27,217 nucleotides of DNA from Kosmotogaceae bacterium UBA1373 (GTDB lineage: Bacteria; Thermotogota; Thermotogae; Petrotogales; Kosmotogaceae). The notes under the pieces are model-generated. The model was not told where the DNA came from and searched no databases. It saw only the letters and a list, made by a program, of their open reading frames with translations. Both the position numbers and the translations under genes were made by a program. The DNA is taken from assembly GCA_002305955.1 (NCBI GenBank), contig DBRH01000010.1:2066-29282 (forward strand), read 5' to 3'. Shown in pieces: positions 14,616 to 22,639 of this stretch (its first letter is position 1; each line of letters begins with the position of its first letter).

Positions 14616-16907
14616 TCACTTCCTTCTGAGTGTTATCGCGAATATGTGGACGTTCGGAATCTGGGGAAAGACTATGGTTTTGAGTGGTTTGTCGAGAGTT
14701 TCGGCGCACCGGTAGTAAAGCATGCATTTTATTCTTTCTATGTTTCCGGTGTTGTCGTACCTGGAGGGAAAAGTGAAGGCAATATCCTCGCCCTTCGAGG
14801 GCCCGCCGCACCAGTCGGAGAAGGAGACAGCGATGTTCTGTGTAGTTCCGTCTTCGTAAACCAGCATCGCCTGTCCCGTGTAATCGCCGTGGTTGGCCGC
14901 CCCCAGTATGCAGATCCGGCTGAAAACCTCCGGAACGAAGGTCACCGCCTGGCCGGTCAGGCGCATGTTGTCCCTTCCCTTCGTCGTAATTGCAAATTCT
15001 ACGTCGGAGATCTCCAGCCTGCCGTCGATGAAGCTTTTTTCAAGTTCCTGCGCGGGATAAGAGGCCCCGAAGATGCCCTGCGGGTTGTCGAAGTTCGAGC
15101 TTTTCCTCTCATCGGCAGTGGCCAGGCCGTCGTTGTCGAAGAGCGGCCTCAGATCCAGGTGCACCCGATCGAGGTTCTCGATCGAATCTACGGCCACGGT
15201 CGGCACCTGGACTATCTTTCTCTCGGTAGATACGATCCTTCCCGGCAGCACGGTCATTCCCTCTTCGTATCCGGGGACGTCTCTGTAGTTCAAGACCAGC
15301 GTTTCATCGCCTGGTATGTACAGGGCGATCAGGTCGGGTAAAAGCACCAGCTGATCCAGATCGAAGCTTCCCGATTCGACCTTTCCCCCCAGCGTGAGCG
15401 TCGATTCCTGAGCGGTGCCGGTGATAACACCGACTTTGAAGATAGATTTCTGGGCGATGGAAACGGTCTCTTCCGATCTCGACTCCCCCAGACGGAGGGT
15501 GAAAGAGACCGGACCGGTCTGAACGTTACCGATCCCGGTGAAGGCCGAATAAGGCACAGGAGGAAGCGCAACGCTCTCTCTCAGACTGAAGACACCGCTT
15601 ACTTTTAGAGCGGCGTTTCCCGAGATCCCCGTACCCTGAAATGTATCGACTTCGGAAAGGCCGGTCCTCATCGCTTCGGCCTCTATCACCTTTGCGGGCG
15701 TAAGCAACTCGATCGCGCCTGAGAAGTACTTTTCATATTCTTCCGGCAACCTCGACACTCTTTCCAGCGAAAGCAGCATGGATATCGTCGATTCGGCTCC
15801 GGCGTTTCTGTTTATGTGGGAGAATTCCATACCGTCGTACCCCTCTCCGTTCGGTCCGATCATGGACTGGCCCAGTGGATTGAGACCGATGAACCAGCTC
15901 CCCAGAAGCGCGGTGATCGTCGCGATCTCCCGGTCATTGGTAATGGAGAAGAGCGTGTAGCCAGTCGAAATGGCCGCCTCGGCGGCGTAGGCGATCTGGG
16001 GGAAGAGCTGGACGAATCCGGTTAGAGAGTACACCGGACCGGCGCCGAGCAGAAGCGTGGCGCCTTCTTTGAAGGCATCTACCGTGAGCTCGAGCAGTTC
16101 ATCGTCTTCCAGCGCCAGCGCGGTCATCGCGAGCGCTTCCAGCTGTCTGGAGCCCCAGCCGTGCCAGTGAGGAACGGTCTCTTGCGGAGCGTTCTCGTCC
16201 ACCAGACCTCTGAAGATCGAGTCGTCATCGGTGATCAGTTTCGATATAAGCGAGCCGGAACAGCGTTTTATGAAGTTCAGCGCTTCGAGGTCGTTGGAGA
16301 TTCTGTAAAGCTCGACGGCGCCAAGGAGCGCTACCGATGAGACATCTGTGTATCCCTGGATCAGACCGTCTCTTTCGTAGTTGAGCAAAACTCTGAAGGC
16401 CTTCTGGGAAGCCCTGGCCAGCTCTATGGAGTAGGAAGGGTCCCTCTGACCGAGTATCCACGCGCCCGTAGATAAAGCCCAGAACCCGCGCGCCGTCCAC
16501 CAGTTGCCGCCTTTGCGCGAGGTGGGACCGTTACGGTTTATCTTCCCGTCGTCGAAGATGAAATTGAAGAAGTCGCCATCCGCATCCTGCATGGCCAGAA
16601 GGAAATCGAGGGCTTCACGGGCCCTGAGGTAGTGGGTCTCATCGGCCGAGTTCTCGAAGAGTCTCAGGTAGAGTATGGCGACTCTGGCCACGTCGTCCAC
16701 GCAGGTTACTCCCTCTCCGGACGCTTGTGCGTGTCTGTAAGATCCATCGGGCTGCCTGTCGGCGTAGATCCAGTAGCCCATCTCCACGCTTCCCTCTATG
16801 TCGAACTCATCTCTCAGAAATTCGAGATGGCTCAGATCGATCTCGACGTTTATTCCCGCGAGCGCAACGGGCATAACTATCATGAGCAAGGCCAGAATTC
16901 TTCTCAT
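14616..16907 (-). CDS. Secreted multidomain carbohydrate-active-type protein ((alpha/alpha)6-like + beta-sandwich)
   Basis: A 763-residue protein with a signal peptide (MRRILALLMIVMPVALAG) and SD AAAGGGGG. Residues about 25-400 are helical with motifs seen in (alpha/alpha)6-toroid glycan enzymes: GYWIYADRQPDGSYRH, TCVDDVARVAILYLRL, DGDFFNFIFDDGK, GGNWWTARGFWALSTG, PHWHGWGSRQLEALAM and HINRNAGAESTISMLLSLE. The CVDDVARV and FNFxxxDG pieces resemble, distantly, the CTDDNARAL helical domain that often accompanies GH130 enzymes and glycosyltransferases. Residues about 400-530 look like a beta linker. The last ~190 residues form a beta-sandwich (FDNPQGIFGASYPAQEL ... NVHIFAITL) like the C-terminal sandwich of some alpha-mannosidases. 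The activity is not assigned: a glycoside hydrolase, lyase or binding protein is possible. It is second in the LacI-controlled - strand operon. Confidence 0.75.
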   Translation of the reverse strand: MRRILALLMIVMPVALAGINVEIDLSHLEFLRDEFDIEGSVEMGYWIYADRQPDGSYRHAQASGEGVTCVDDVARVAILYLRLFENSADETHYLRAREALDFLLAMQDADGDFFNFIFDDGKINRNGPTSRKGGNWWTARGFWALSTGAWILGQRDPSYSIELARASQKAFRVLLNYERDGLIQGYTDVSSVALLGAVELYRISNDLEALNFIKRCSGSLISKLITDDDSIFRGLVDENAPQETVPHWHGWGSRQLEALAMTALALEDDELLELTVDAFKEGATLLLGAGPVYSLTGFVQLFPQIAYAAEAAISTGYTLFSITNDREIATITALLGSWFIGLNPLGQSMIGPNGEGYDGMEFSHINRNAGAESTISMLLSLERVSRLPEEYEKYFSGAIELLTPAKVIEAEAMRTGLSEVDTFQGTGISGNAALKVSGVFSLRESVALPPVPYSAFTGIGNVQTGPVSFTLRLGESRSEETVSIAQKSIFKVGVITGTAQESTLTLGGKVESGSFDLDQLVLLPDLIALYIPGDETLVLNYRDVPGYEEGMTVLPGRIVSTERKIVQVPTVAVDSIENLDRVHLDLRPLFDNDGLATADERKSSNFDNPQGIFGASYPAQELEKSFIDGRLEISDVEFAITTKGRDNMRLTGQAVTFVPEVFSRICILGAANHGDYTGQAMLVYEDGTTQNIAVSFSDWCGGPSKGEDIAFTFPSRYDNTGNIERIKCMLYYRCAETLDKPLKTIVFPQIPNVHIFAITLRRK

Positions 16908-16931
16908 AAATTATTCCCCCTTTCAAGAGCG

Positions 16932-16952
16932 AGGGCGAGCAAAGCTCGCCCT
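16932..16952. repeat. Intercistronic hairpin between the two secreted-protein genes
   Basis: AGGGCGAGC (16932-16940) and GCTCGCCCT (16944-16952) form a 9-bp stem with a 3-base loop in the 72-base gap. On the - strand it is followed by CGCTCTTG, not a proper T-run, so it may slow decay or attenuate partly and not fully terminate. Confidence 0.6.
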
Positions 16953-16979
16953 TACACCGTTGTAGATGGCCGGAGGTTT

Positions 16980-18305
16980 CTATTCTCCAAATACCAGGGA
17001 ATGTATCTCCGCCTTCTTCAGTTCGACGAACTCGATCGAGTCGGCAATCGAGTCGGCGTTATAGACCGAATAGACTTTCGAGAAGACGTAAACATCGCCG
17101 GCCACGAAATGGGCCACGTAATCTTCCCACTTGGAGGAGATGGCGCCCTTCGTGCTTTCGAAGGCGTCTATCTCACCGGGCATCCACTCGAAGAGGCCGT
17201 CGCGGAACTCCCGGCTCTCGTACACCCAAGTCGGTCCGCCCATCCATTCCTGGTAGTTGGCGGTTATTGGAGGCACCCACATATTTATCTCAGCAATACC
17301 CGTCTTGAGCGATGGCGAATAGTTGGCCCTCCAGCTCTCCTGAGAGGCGAAGATGTAGGTTGCGCCCCACCAGAGAGGCCTCATGGAATCGACGGCGGGG
17401 AAGACTATGTACGGCTTGTTACCTGTGTACATGATAGCGTTTCTCTCCAGCCAGTACTCGAGCGGGGTTATGTTCAGTTGATCGGCCCAGAGCAGTCTTC
17501 TGAAGACCGGCAGTGTGTGCACCGTATCCTCGGCGATGTCGGTGAGCGGTCTGGTCGCCATAACCTGCAGTTTCATCAGATCGGCATAGGTACCGAACTC
17601 GAAGATGTTGCGGGAGACAATGTCGCCGTTGGTGAAGACCGTGGTGATGATCTTCTGAGTCAATCCGAGGAAGGGCTTCCCGTCGAGCGTGCCGACAACG
17701 GTAACACCCACCGGTCCGGCCGGTAGCACCGCGACCTCGACGACCGGGAAGTCCCCGGAGGTCTTCTCTTCGTGTCGGCCGTACTGACCGTCGACATAGA
17801 AGGTCGAGCCTACCCAGCCCGCGACTCTCGCTACACCTATTTCATCGACGATCGTTCCTTCGACGGCGCCGAAGCCGGTCACTCTCACGAGTCCTTTAGC
17901 GTTCACCGTGGCCCTTATATCGCCCACTTCGACCAGCCAGTTACCGTCCTCCTCGACTACGTTTCCCACCGCTGCGTAAGTCGGTGCCTGGATATCGAAG
18001 TCGTCGCTCACGACTATCTCGGCCGGTCCGGTTATAAGGAAGGAGAAAGTGTCTCCCGACGAAAGCCTCCCCGTAAGATCTGTATCGTCGATCTGGTAAG
18101 GAATTTCCTTTCCGTCCTGTATTACTCTCAACGAATCCCAGTTGGCATCGAAATCGACTCCGATCATATCGAGGAGACCGCTGAGACCTAGAGAGACCGG
18201 TATCGGCTCGCCCGTGAAAGAGTTGACCGAGACGGGAATCCTCACAGTCCCGGCCGCCAGAAACACTGAAACCACTATGAAGAAAAGAACGAAGAACTTT
18301 TTCAT
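16980..18305 (-). CDS. Secreted protein of unknown function, first gene of the - strand glycan arm
   Basis: A 441-residue protein with a clear signal peptide (MKKFFVLFFIVVSVFLAAG) and SD GGGAGGTG before the ATG at 18305. The rest appears beta-rich: an N-terminal segment (VRIPVSVNSFTGEPIPVSLG; LRVIQDGKEIPYQIDD; GRLSSGDTFSFLI) recalls the first beta-domain of secreted sugar-acid lyases and of DUF4861-like proteins. The C-terminal half is rich in Trp and Tyr (MRPLWWGATYIFASQESW; MGGPTWVYESREF), as in carbohydrate-binding clefts. I cannot assign a family with confidence, and no catalytic motif is evident. The operator at 18329-18342 between its -10 box and SD places it under the divergent LacI regulator, so it should share a glycan substrate with the transporter and GH130 genes. 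Confidence 0.7.
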   Translation of the reverse strand: MKKFFVLFFIVVSVFLAAGTVRIPVSVNSFTGEPIPVSLGLSGLLDMIGVDFDANWDSLRVIQDGKEIPYQIDDTDLTGRLSSGDTFSFLITGPAEIVVSDDFDIQAPTYAAVGNVVEEDGNWLVEVGDIRATVNAKGLVRVTGFGAVEGTIVDEIGVARVAGWVGSTFYVDGQYGRHEEKTSGDFPVVEVAVLPAGPVGVTVVGTLDGKPFLGLTQKIITTVFTNGDIVSRNIFEFGTYADLMKLQVMATRPLTDIAEDTVHTLPVFRRLLWADQLNITPLEYWLERNAIMYTGNKPYIVFPAVDSMRPLWWGATYIFASQESWRANYSPSLKTGIAEINMWVPPITANYQEWMGGPTWVYESREFRDGLFEWMPGEIDAFESTKGAISSKWEDYVAHFVAGDVYVFSKVYSVYNADSIADSIEFVELKKAEIHSLVFGE

Positions 18306-18328
18306 GTAAACACCTCCCTGTGATCGTA

Positions 18329-18342
18329 TGAAAACGCTTACA
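18329..18342. promoter_or_regulatory. LacI-type operator, - strand arm
   Basis: TGAAAACGCTTACA, whose reverse complement TGTAAGCGTTTTCA differs by one base from the operator at 18632-18645. It begins about 10 bases after the -10 box of the secreted-protein operon, where a bound repressor would block transcription. Confidence 0.75.
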
Positions 18343-18352
18343 CATCACAGTG

Positions 18353-18358
18353 ATTATA
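18353..18358 (-). promoter_or_regulatory. -10 box of the - strand secreted-protein operon
   Basis: TATAAT on the - strand, 48 bases before the ATG at 18305, with A/T-rich DNA upstream. The -35 is poor. Confidence 0.6.
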
Positions 18359-18662
18359 GAATTATTTTATCTCATTGATCTAAGACGATTAAAGACTACC
18401 AGAGGACACAGATGGACAAAAAATAGTGTTTATTGGCATTTATTTCCTTTTTAAACATTGTTTTATACATTTTTTATATATATCAGATCAAATTAAAATG
18501 TAAACTTATGATAAAAAGAGATATGAGGAGATAATTCAATTTAATAGCACTTAATATGCTCTAGAGTCATATTATATCTAATTTTCGGGCATGAATATCG
18601 TCGCTTTCAAAGGGTATAGTATTTTTAGAGATGTAAGCGTTTACATAATGAGGTGTTTTCTT
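18359..18662. other. A/T-rich divergent control region
   Basis: About 300 bases between the two arms hold no gene. The centre (18420-18590) is very A/T-rich with T- and TA-runs, consistent with UP-elements or bendable DNA. A possible -10 for lacI is TATAGT at 18615-18620, with only a weak -35 candidate. The open frame upstream of the lacI ATG (from 18591) lacks an SD and would overlap the operator, so it is not taken as coding. Confidence 0.6.
18632..18645. promoter_or_regulatory. LacI-type operator, lacI/transport arm
   Basis: TGTAAGCGTTTACA, a near-perfect dyad with the central CG typical of LacI-family operators, 12 bases after the TATAGT candidate -10 and 4 bases before the lacI SD (GAGGTG, 18650-18655). 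Confidence 0.8.
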
Positions 18663-19643
18663 ATGGCGGCCAAGCTTTCAGATGTGGCAAAACTTGCCGG
18701 AGTTTCCACGGCCACTGTCTCCAGAGTCTTGAACGAAAGCGGGTATGTCTCGAAAAAAGTCAGAGAAAAGGTTATGAGCGCGGTGGACGAACTGGAATAC
18801 AGACCTTCCAGGGTCGCGAGCTACCTGGCCAGCAAAAAACTGGACTTCGATATAGGTGTTCTGGCCGGAAAAAAGGTCTCTAAAATTCTCCGGGACAGTT
18901 CCGACCAGTTCTACACCATAGTTTTCAAAGGGATTCAGGAGTTCTGTGAAACCAACAATATGAACCACAGGCTCTTCCCGGTCGAGGAGTTTCCCGGGGA
19001 TCTGGACGGGTATCTTCTGGTGGGGGGAGAGATAAACGAGGAGAACGTTAAGAAGAGCAAGGCCACGGGAAGGCCGGTCGTGCTGGTCGATCAATATCTG
19101 GCCGGTGTGAAAGTTGACTGCATAGTCTCCGATGGCTACGACGGAGCCGTTTACGGGATAAAGAAGCTTCTCTCGGGTGGATTGAAAAGGATAGTGAACA
19201 TCCACGGTCCGCTCTCGCACTTCGGCTTCAAGGACCGTTACGACGGATACGTGGTGGCCATGGAATCGGCCGGTTATCTGCCGAGATCCTTCGAGTACGA
19301 CGAGGACAACGACAACATGGGAGCGATCATAGATCTGATGCTTTCGAGATACGGACTCCCCGACGCCGTCTTCGGCTGTAACGATACGGCCGCGATAAGG
19401 GCGATGGAGGAGTTGAAGGCACGTAATATAAAGATACCGGAAGATGTATCGGTCATGGGTTTCGACGACATAGTGAACGCGACCGTGGCATCGCCGGCCC
19501 TTACGACCTTCAAAATATTCAAACGAGAAATGGGCGTGGCGGCAGCGAGGAGGCTTCTGAATCTTTTGATGAACAGCGAGCCACACCCGATGAAGATATC
19601 GCTATTCACCGAGTTTGTAAGACGGGAGAGTACAACCGTGTAA
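18663..19643 (+). CDS. LacI-family transcriptional regulator of the glycan locus
   Basis: A 326-residue protein from the ATG at 18663 (SD GAGGTG at 18650-18655), giving the classic LacI N-terminus: KLSDVAKLAGVSTATVSRVL (helix-turn-helix), NESGYVSKKVREKVMSAV, then the hinge-helix region ELEYRPSRVASYLAS (about 46-60). The remaining part is a periplasmic-binding-protein-like sugar sensor (VDCIVSDGYDGAVYGIKKL; DAVFGCNDTAAIRAMEEL; VMGFDDI; ALTTFKI). It probably represses its own operon and the divergent secreted-protein genes through the paired operators until an imported sugar binds. The next gene starts 14 bases after the stop. Confidence 0.93.
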   Translation: MAAKLSDVAKLAGVSTATVSRVLNESGYVSKKVREKVMSAVDELEYRPSRVASYLASKKLDFDIGVLAGKKVSKILRDSSDQFYTIVFKGIQEFCETNNMNHRLFPVEEFPGDLDGYLLVGGEINEENVKKSKATGRPVVLVDQYLAGVKVDCIVSDGYDGAVYGIKKLLSGGLKRIVNIHGPLSHFGFKDRYDGYVVAMESAGYLPRSFEYDEDNDNMGAIIDLMLSRYGLPDAVFGCNDTAAIRAMEELKARNIKIPEDVSVMGFDDIVNATVASPALTTFKIFKREMGVAAARRLLNLLMNSEPHPMKISLFTEFVRRESTTV

Positions 19644-19657
19644 AGGAGGTAATTACA

Positions 19658-20908
19658 GTGAAGAAGAGCATTTTCTTGATGTTGATTGTCTGCCTTTCGA
19701 TCGCCGCGATCGGTGTCGAGCTGGTATTCTGGACAGCACCCAACCCTCTTCAGGAGAGATTCTGGAAGGAAACCGTCGCCGAGTGGAACGCCAGCAACCC
19801 CGATATCCAGATCAAATGGTCGACCATACCCGCTGCCGGGAGCTCCGAGGAGGCCATTTTGACGGCAATAGCCTCGGGAAGAATACCGGACATTTCCACC
19901 AATATCTTCTCGGGATTTGCGGCCCAGCTGATAGAGGCCGACATACTCGTGCCGCTGGACTCTTTCCCCGATTTCTGGGAACTGGTGGATACGAGAAAGA
20001 TGAGATCTATCGTTGAGAAGTGGAAGTTCGGAAAGAATTACTATGTCTTTCCGATCTACTCCAACCCCATAATGATGTGGTGGAGAATGGACATACTCAG
20101 GGAACTGGGGTACGACAAACCGCCCAGAACCTATTCGGAGATATACGAAATCAGCTCGAAGTATTCCATTCCGAACGAGAGGTTCGGCAGCCTCGTCGTG
20201 ATGGGAAGGAACTGGTACGACCGCTGGTTCGACTTCATCACTTACTATTACGCGGCCAGCGGCGGAGAGCCGTACCTCGATGTCGAGAAGGCCAGAGCGC
20301 TCTTCAACAACGAGGCAGGCAAGGAAGTAGTCGGCTTCATAGATAAAATGTTCCGCAGCAACTGGACGGCCGTCGATCTCGGTTCCAACCCCTTCTACAC
20401 TGGAGTCGTGCTCGGCGGCATCTTCGGGCCCTGGGAGATCAACCAGGCCAGAAGCCTCTTCCCCGATGTCTTCGACGATATCGTAATAACACCGCCGCCC
20501 GTTCCAGATACTTATCCGACAGATGAACCGATCTACACCTTCGCCGATACCAAGGGTCTGGTGATGTTCGCCACTACCAAGCACAAAGAGGCCGCCTGGA
20601 AGTTCATCAAGTGGGTCTATTCAGATATAGAGAAGGACCGCAGATGGATGGAGACCACCAATCTCCCGCCAGCCAGAGAGGACCTGCTGACCAACCCGAT
20701 CTTCAAAGAGTATATGGACGGCAATCCCTATTTCGCGGCCTACGCGAGCCACGTGGCCTATGCGGTGCCGCCCGCATTGACCACCAAGACCGTCGAGGTT
20801 CAGGACATAATGACGACGTTCCTGATAGAGACGATAATGTACGGAAAGTCCGATCCATTGAGCGCTCTGAGCGATTCGTCCAGCAGGGTGAGGAAGGAGC
20901 TGTTCTAA
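19658..20908 (+). CDS. ABC sugar transporter, extracellular substrate-binding protein
   Basis: A 416-residue family 1 solute-binding protein. The signal peptide (MKKSIFLMLIVCLSIAAIG) contains a Cys but no lipobox, so the protein is likely soluble in the periplasm. The mature part has the usual opening VFWTAPNPLQERFWKETVAEWNA, the middle FPIYSNPIMMWWRMDILREL, GGEPYLDVEKARALFNNEAG and IFGPWEINQA, and a C-terminal TFADTKGLVMFATTKHKEAAWKFIKW, all typical of oligosaccharide binders. The GTG start at 19658 follows AAAGGAGGT. It is co-transcribed with lacI, two permeases and two GH130 genes, which suggests a beta-mannoside or related oligosaccharide as ligand; this is inference from context. Confidence 0.93.
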   Translation: MKKSIFLMLIVCLSIAAIGVELVFWTAPNPLQERFWKETVAEWNASNPDIQIKWSTIPAAGSSEEAILTAIASGRIPDISTNIFSGFAAQLIEADILVPLDSFPDFWELVDTRKMRSIVEKWKFGKNYYVFPIYSNPIMMWWRMDILRELGYDKPPRTYSEIYEISSKYSIPNERFGSLVVMGRNWYDRWFDFITYYYAASGGEPYLDVEKARALFNNEAGKEVVGFIDKMFRSNWTAVDLGSNPFYTGVVLGGIFGPWEINQARSLFPDVFDDIVITPPPVPDTYPTDEPIYTFADTKGLVMFATTKHKEAAWKFIKWVYSDIEKDRRWMETTNLPPAREDLLTNPIFKEYMDGNPYFAAYASHVAYAVPPALTTKTVEVQDIMTTFLIETIMYGKSDPLSALSDSSSRVRKELF

Positions 20909-20933
20909 TTCTATCATTAGCGGGGGATGGGCA

Positions 20934-21812
20934 ATGAAGAAGAGACTGAAAACGGTCGAGGCGATAAAGGGCTGGTCGCTCTCGGGGATGTATCTGGTCT
21001 ATACGGCGATCTTCTGGGGCTACCCCTTCGTCTGGCTGATAATACTGGCGCTGTCGAAATGGAATTTTCTCACGCCCCGAAAGTTCATCTGGTTCGACAA
21101 TTTCATAAAGCTCTTTCAGGACGAGCTGTTCTGGAGGGTCTTTATAAACACCTTCAATTTCATGCTTTACTTCATCCCCATAGTGATCGGTTTCTCGCTG
21201 CTCTTTGCCCTGGGCCTGAAAAGAGTAAGGCTCTTCAGAACGTTTTTCATACTGGCCTTTCTCGTGGCCAACGTATCTTCCGGTGTATCGTACTCGATCA
21301 TCTTCCAGAAGCTCTTCGCTGTGAACGGACCGTTGAACGACCTGACGAGGGCCCTCTTCGGCGTTACGATCCCCTGGTTCAGCAGCCCGCAACTGGCAAC
21401 GCTCTCGATCGCCATCATGGTCACATGGAAGTTCATAGGCTACTACGGGTTGATCTTCTTCTCGGGCTTGCAGGCGATTCCCCAGTCTCTGTACGAGGCG
21501 GCCGAGCTGGATGGGGCGGGAAAGTGGACAAAGTTTTTCAAGATCACCGTCCCGCTCCTCAATCCTTCGATAGTGATGGTTCTGGTGCTGTCGTTAACCC
21601 TCACCTTCGGGATATTCACCGAGCCCTTCCTTATAACCGGCGGTGGCCCTATGAGAACGACTTACACTTTCCAGATGCTAATCTACTCGACGGCCTTCCA
21701 GAAGATCAATCCGGGGTACGCCTCCTCGCTAGCGATCGTTGTGGCGCTACTGAGCTACGGCTGCGTGCTCCTGACCAGAAAGCTGGTCGAGAGGGAGGTG
21801 GAGCTGGCATGA
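20934..21812 (+). CDS. ABC sugar transporter permease (MalF/UgpA type)
   Basis: A 292-residue protein with six membrane segments and the EAA loop at 188-207 (EAAELDGAGKWTKFFKITVP), which couples to the ATPase. The ATG at 20934 follows GGGGGATGGG. Its stop overlaps the start of the second permease by ATGA. It forms the import channel with that partner; the ATP-hydrolysing subunit is not encoded in the window and may be a shared MsmX/MalK-type protein. Confidence 0.93.
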   Translation: MKKRLKTVEAIKGWSLSGMYLVYTAIFWGYPFVWLIILALSKWNFLTPRKFIWFDNFIKLFQDELFWRVFINTFNFMLYFIPIVIGFSLLFALGLKRVRLFRTFFILAFLVANVSSGVSYSIIFQKLFAVNGPLNDLTRALFGVTIPWFSSPQLATLSIAIMVTWKFIGYYGLIFFSGLQAIPQSLYEAAELDGAGKWTKFFKITVPLLNPSIVMVLVLSLTLTFGIFTEPFLITGGGPMRTTYTFQMLIYSTAFQKINPGYASSLAIVVALLSYGCVLLTRKLVEREVELA

Positions 21813-22627
21813 AGAAATTCTGGCAGATCTCGCTTTATGTATTTCTCTTTGTTGCCTCGATCCTCTGGATCTATCCCTACATCTGGATGGTACTGGCCTC
21901 TTTCAAGCCGGCGAACGAGATCTACGGCCAGTTTCTGCCCAGCCGGCTCACACTGGAGCATTACAGGTTCATCCTTCAGGCCGCCGACCAGATGGACCGC
22001 CCCTTCATGCTGGCCCTGGGAAACTCTTTACTCATCTCGGTCGCCGTTACGCTGGGAGTCCTCGTTACATCGGCGCTGGTGGGATTCGCCCTGTCCAGGC
22101 TGTACTTCAAGGGAAGGAACATGATCTTCAACTTCATAATCTTCCAGATGATCTTCCCAGGGTTCATGTTCATCGTGCCGCTTTACGTGCTCATAAAGAA
22201 CCTGGGCTTGATAGACACGAGGACGGCCGTGATCCTGCCCTCGCTCGTTTCGGCCTGGGGCGTCTTCATGTTCACCCAGTCTTTCCGGGCCGTTCCAGGC
22301 GAGTATCTGGAGGCGGCGAAGATGGACGGAGCCAACGATCTCTGGATAATCGCCAGGGTGCTGGTTCCCCTCACCAGCTCCACCGCCTCGATAGTGGGTC
22401 TTTTCACCTTCATCGGCATATGGGACAATTTCATGTGGCCCCTGATAATCGTCAGCGATTACTCGAAGATGCCGCTATCGGTTTTGCTGGCCAGCTTCAA
22501 CATGCAGTACGGCAGCTACCTCGGCCCGGTGCTGGCCGGCTCGGTCCTGCAAACTATGCCGATGGTCGTTATATTTCTAATATTCAGAAAATACTTCCTG
22601 CAGGGAATATCTATGTCATTGAAATAG
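21809..22627 (+). CDS. ABC sugar transporter permease (MalG/UgpE type)
   Basis: A 272-residue protein with six membrane segments, the typical N-terminus (a helix followed by YPYIWMVLASFKPANEIYG, then SRLTLEHYRFIL) and the EAA loop at 168-187 (EAAKMDGANDLWIIARVLVP). The ATG at 21809 overlaps the stop of the first permease (ATGA) and GGAGGTGGAG lies just before it. The frame is open far upstream, but that stretch runs inside the first permease gene and is not translated. It pairs with the first permease to form the transmembrane pore. Confidence 0.93.
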   Translation: MKKFWQISLYVFLFVASILWIYPYIWMVLASFKPANEIYGQFLPSRLTLEHYRFILQAADQMDRPFMLALGNSLLISVAVTLGVLVTSALVGFALSRLYFKGRNMIFNFIIFQMIFPGFMFIVPLYVLIKNLGLIDTRTAVILPSLVSAWGVFMFTQSFRAVPGEYLEAAKMDGANDLWIIARVLVPLTSSTASIVGLFTFIGIWDNFMWPLIIVSDYSKMPLSVLLASFNMQYGSYLGPVLAGSVLQTMPMVVIFLIFRKYFLQGISMSLK

Positions 22628-22639
22628 GGAGTGATGATT

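Noticed and set aside
19274..20584. 436-codon open frame antisense to lacI and the binding-protein gene
   Set aside because: It spans two clearly real genes on the other strand and shows no recognisable domain; long antisense frames come from codon bias here.
20927..21808. 294-codon in-frame extension upstream of the second permease
   Set aside because: It overlaps the first permease in another frame; the ATGA overlap at 21809 and the preceding SD give the proper start.
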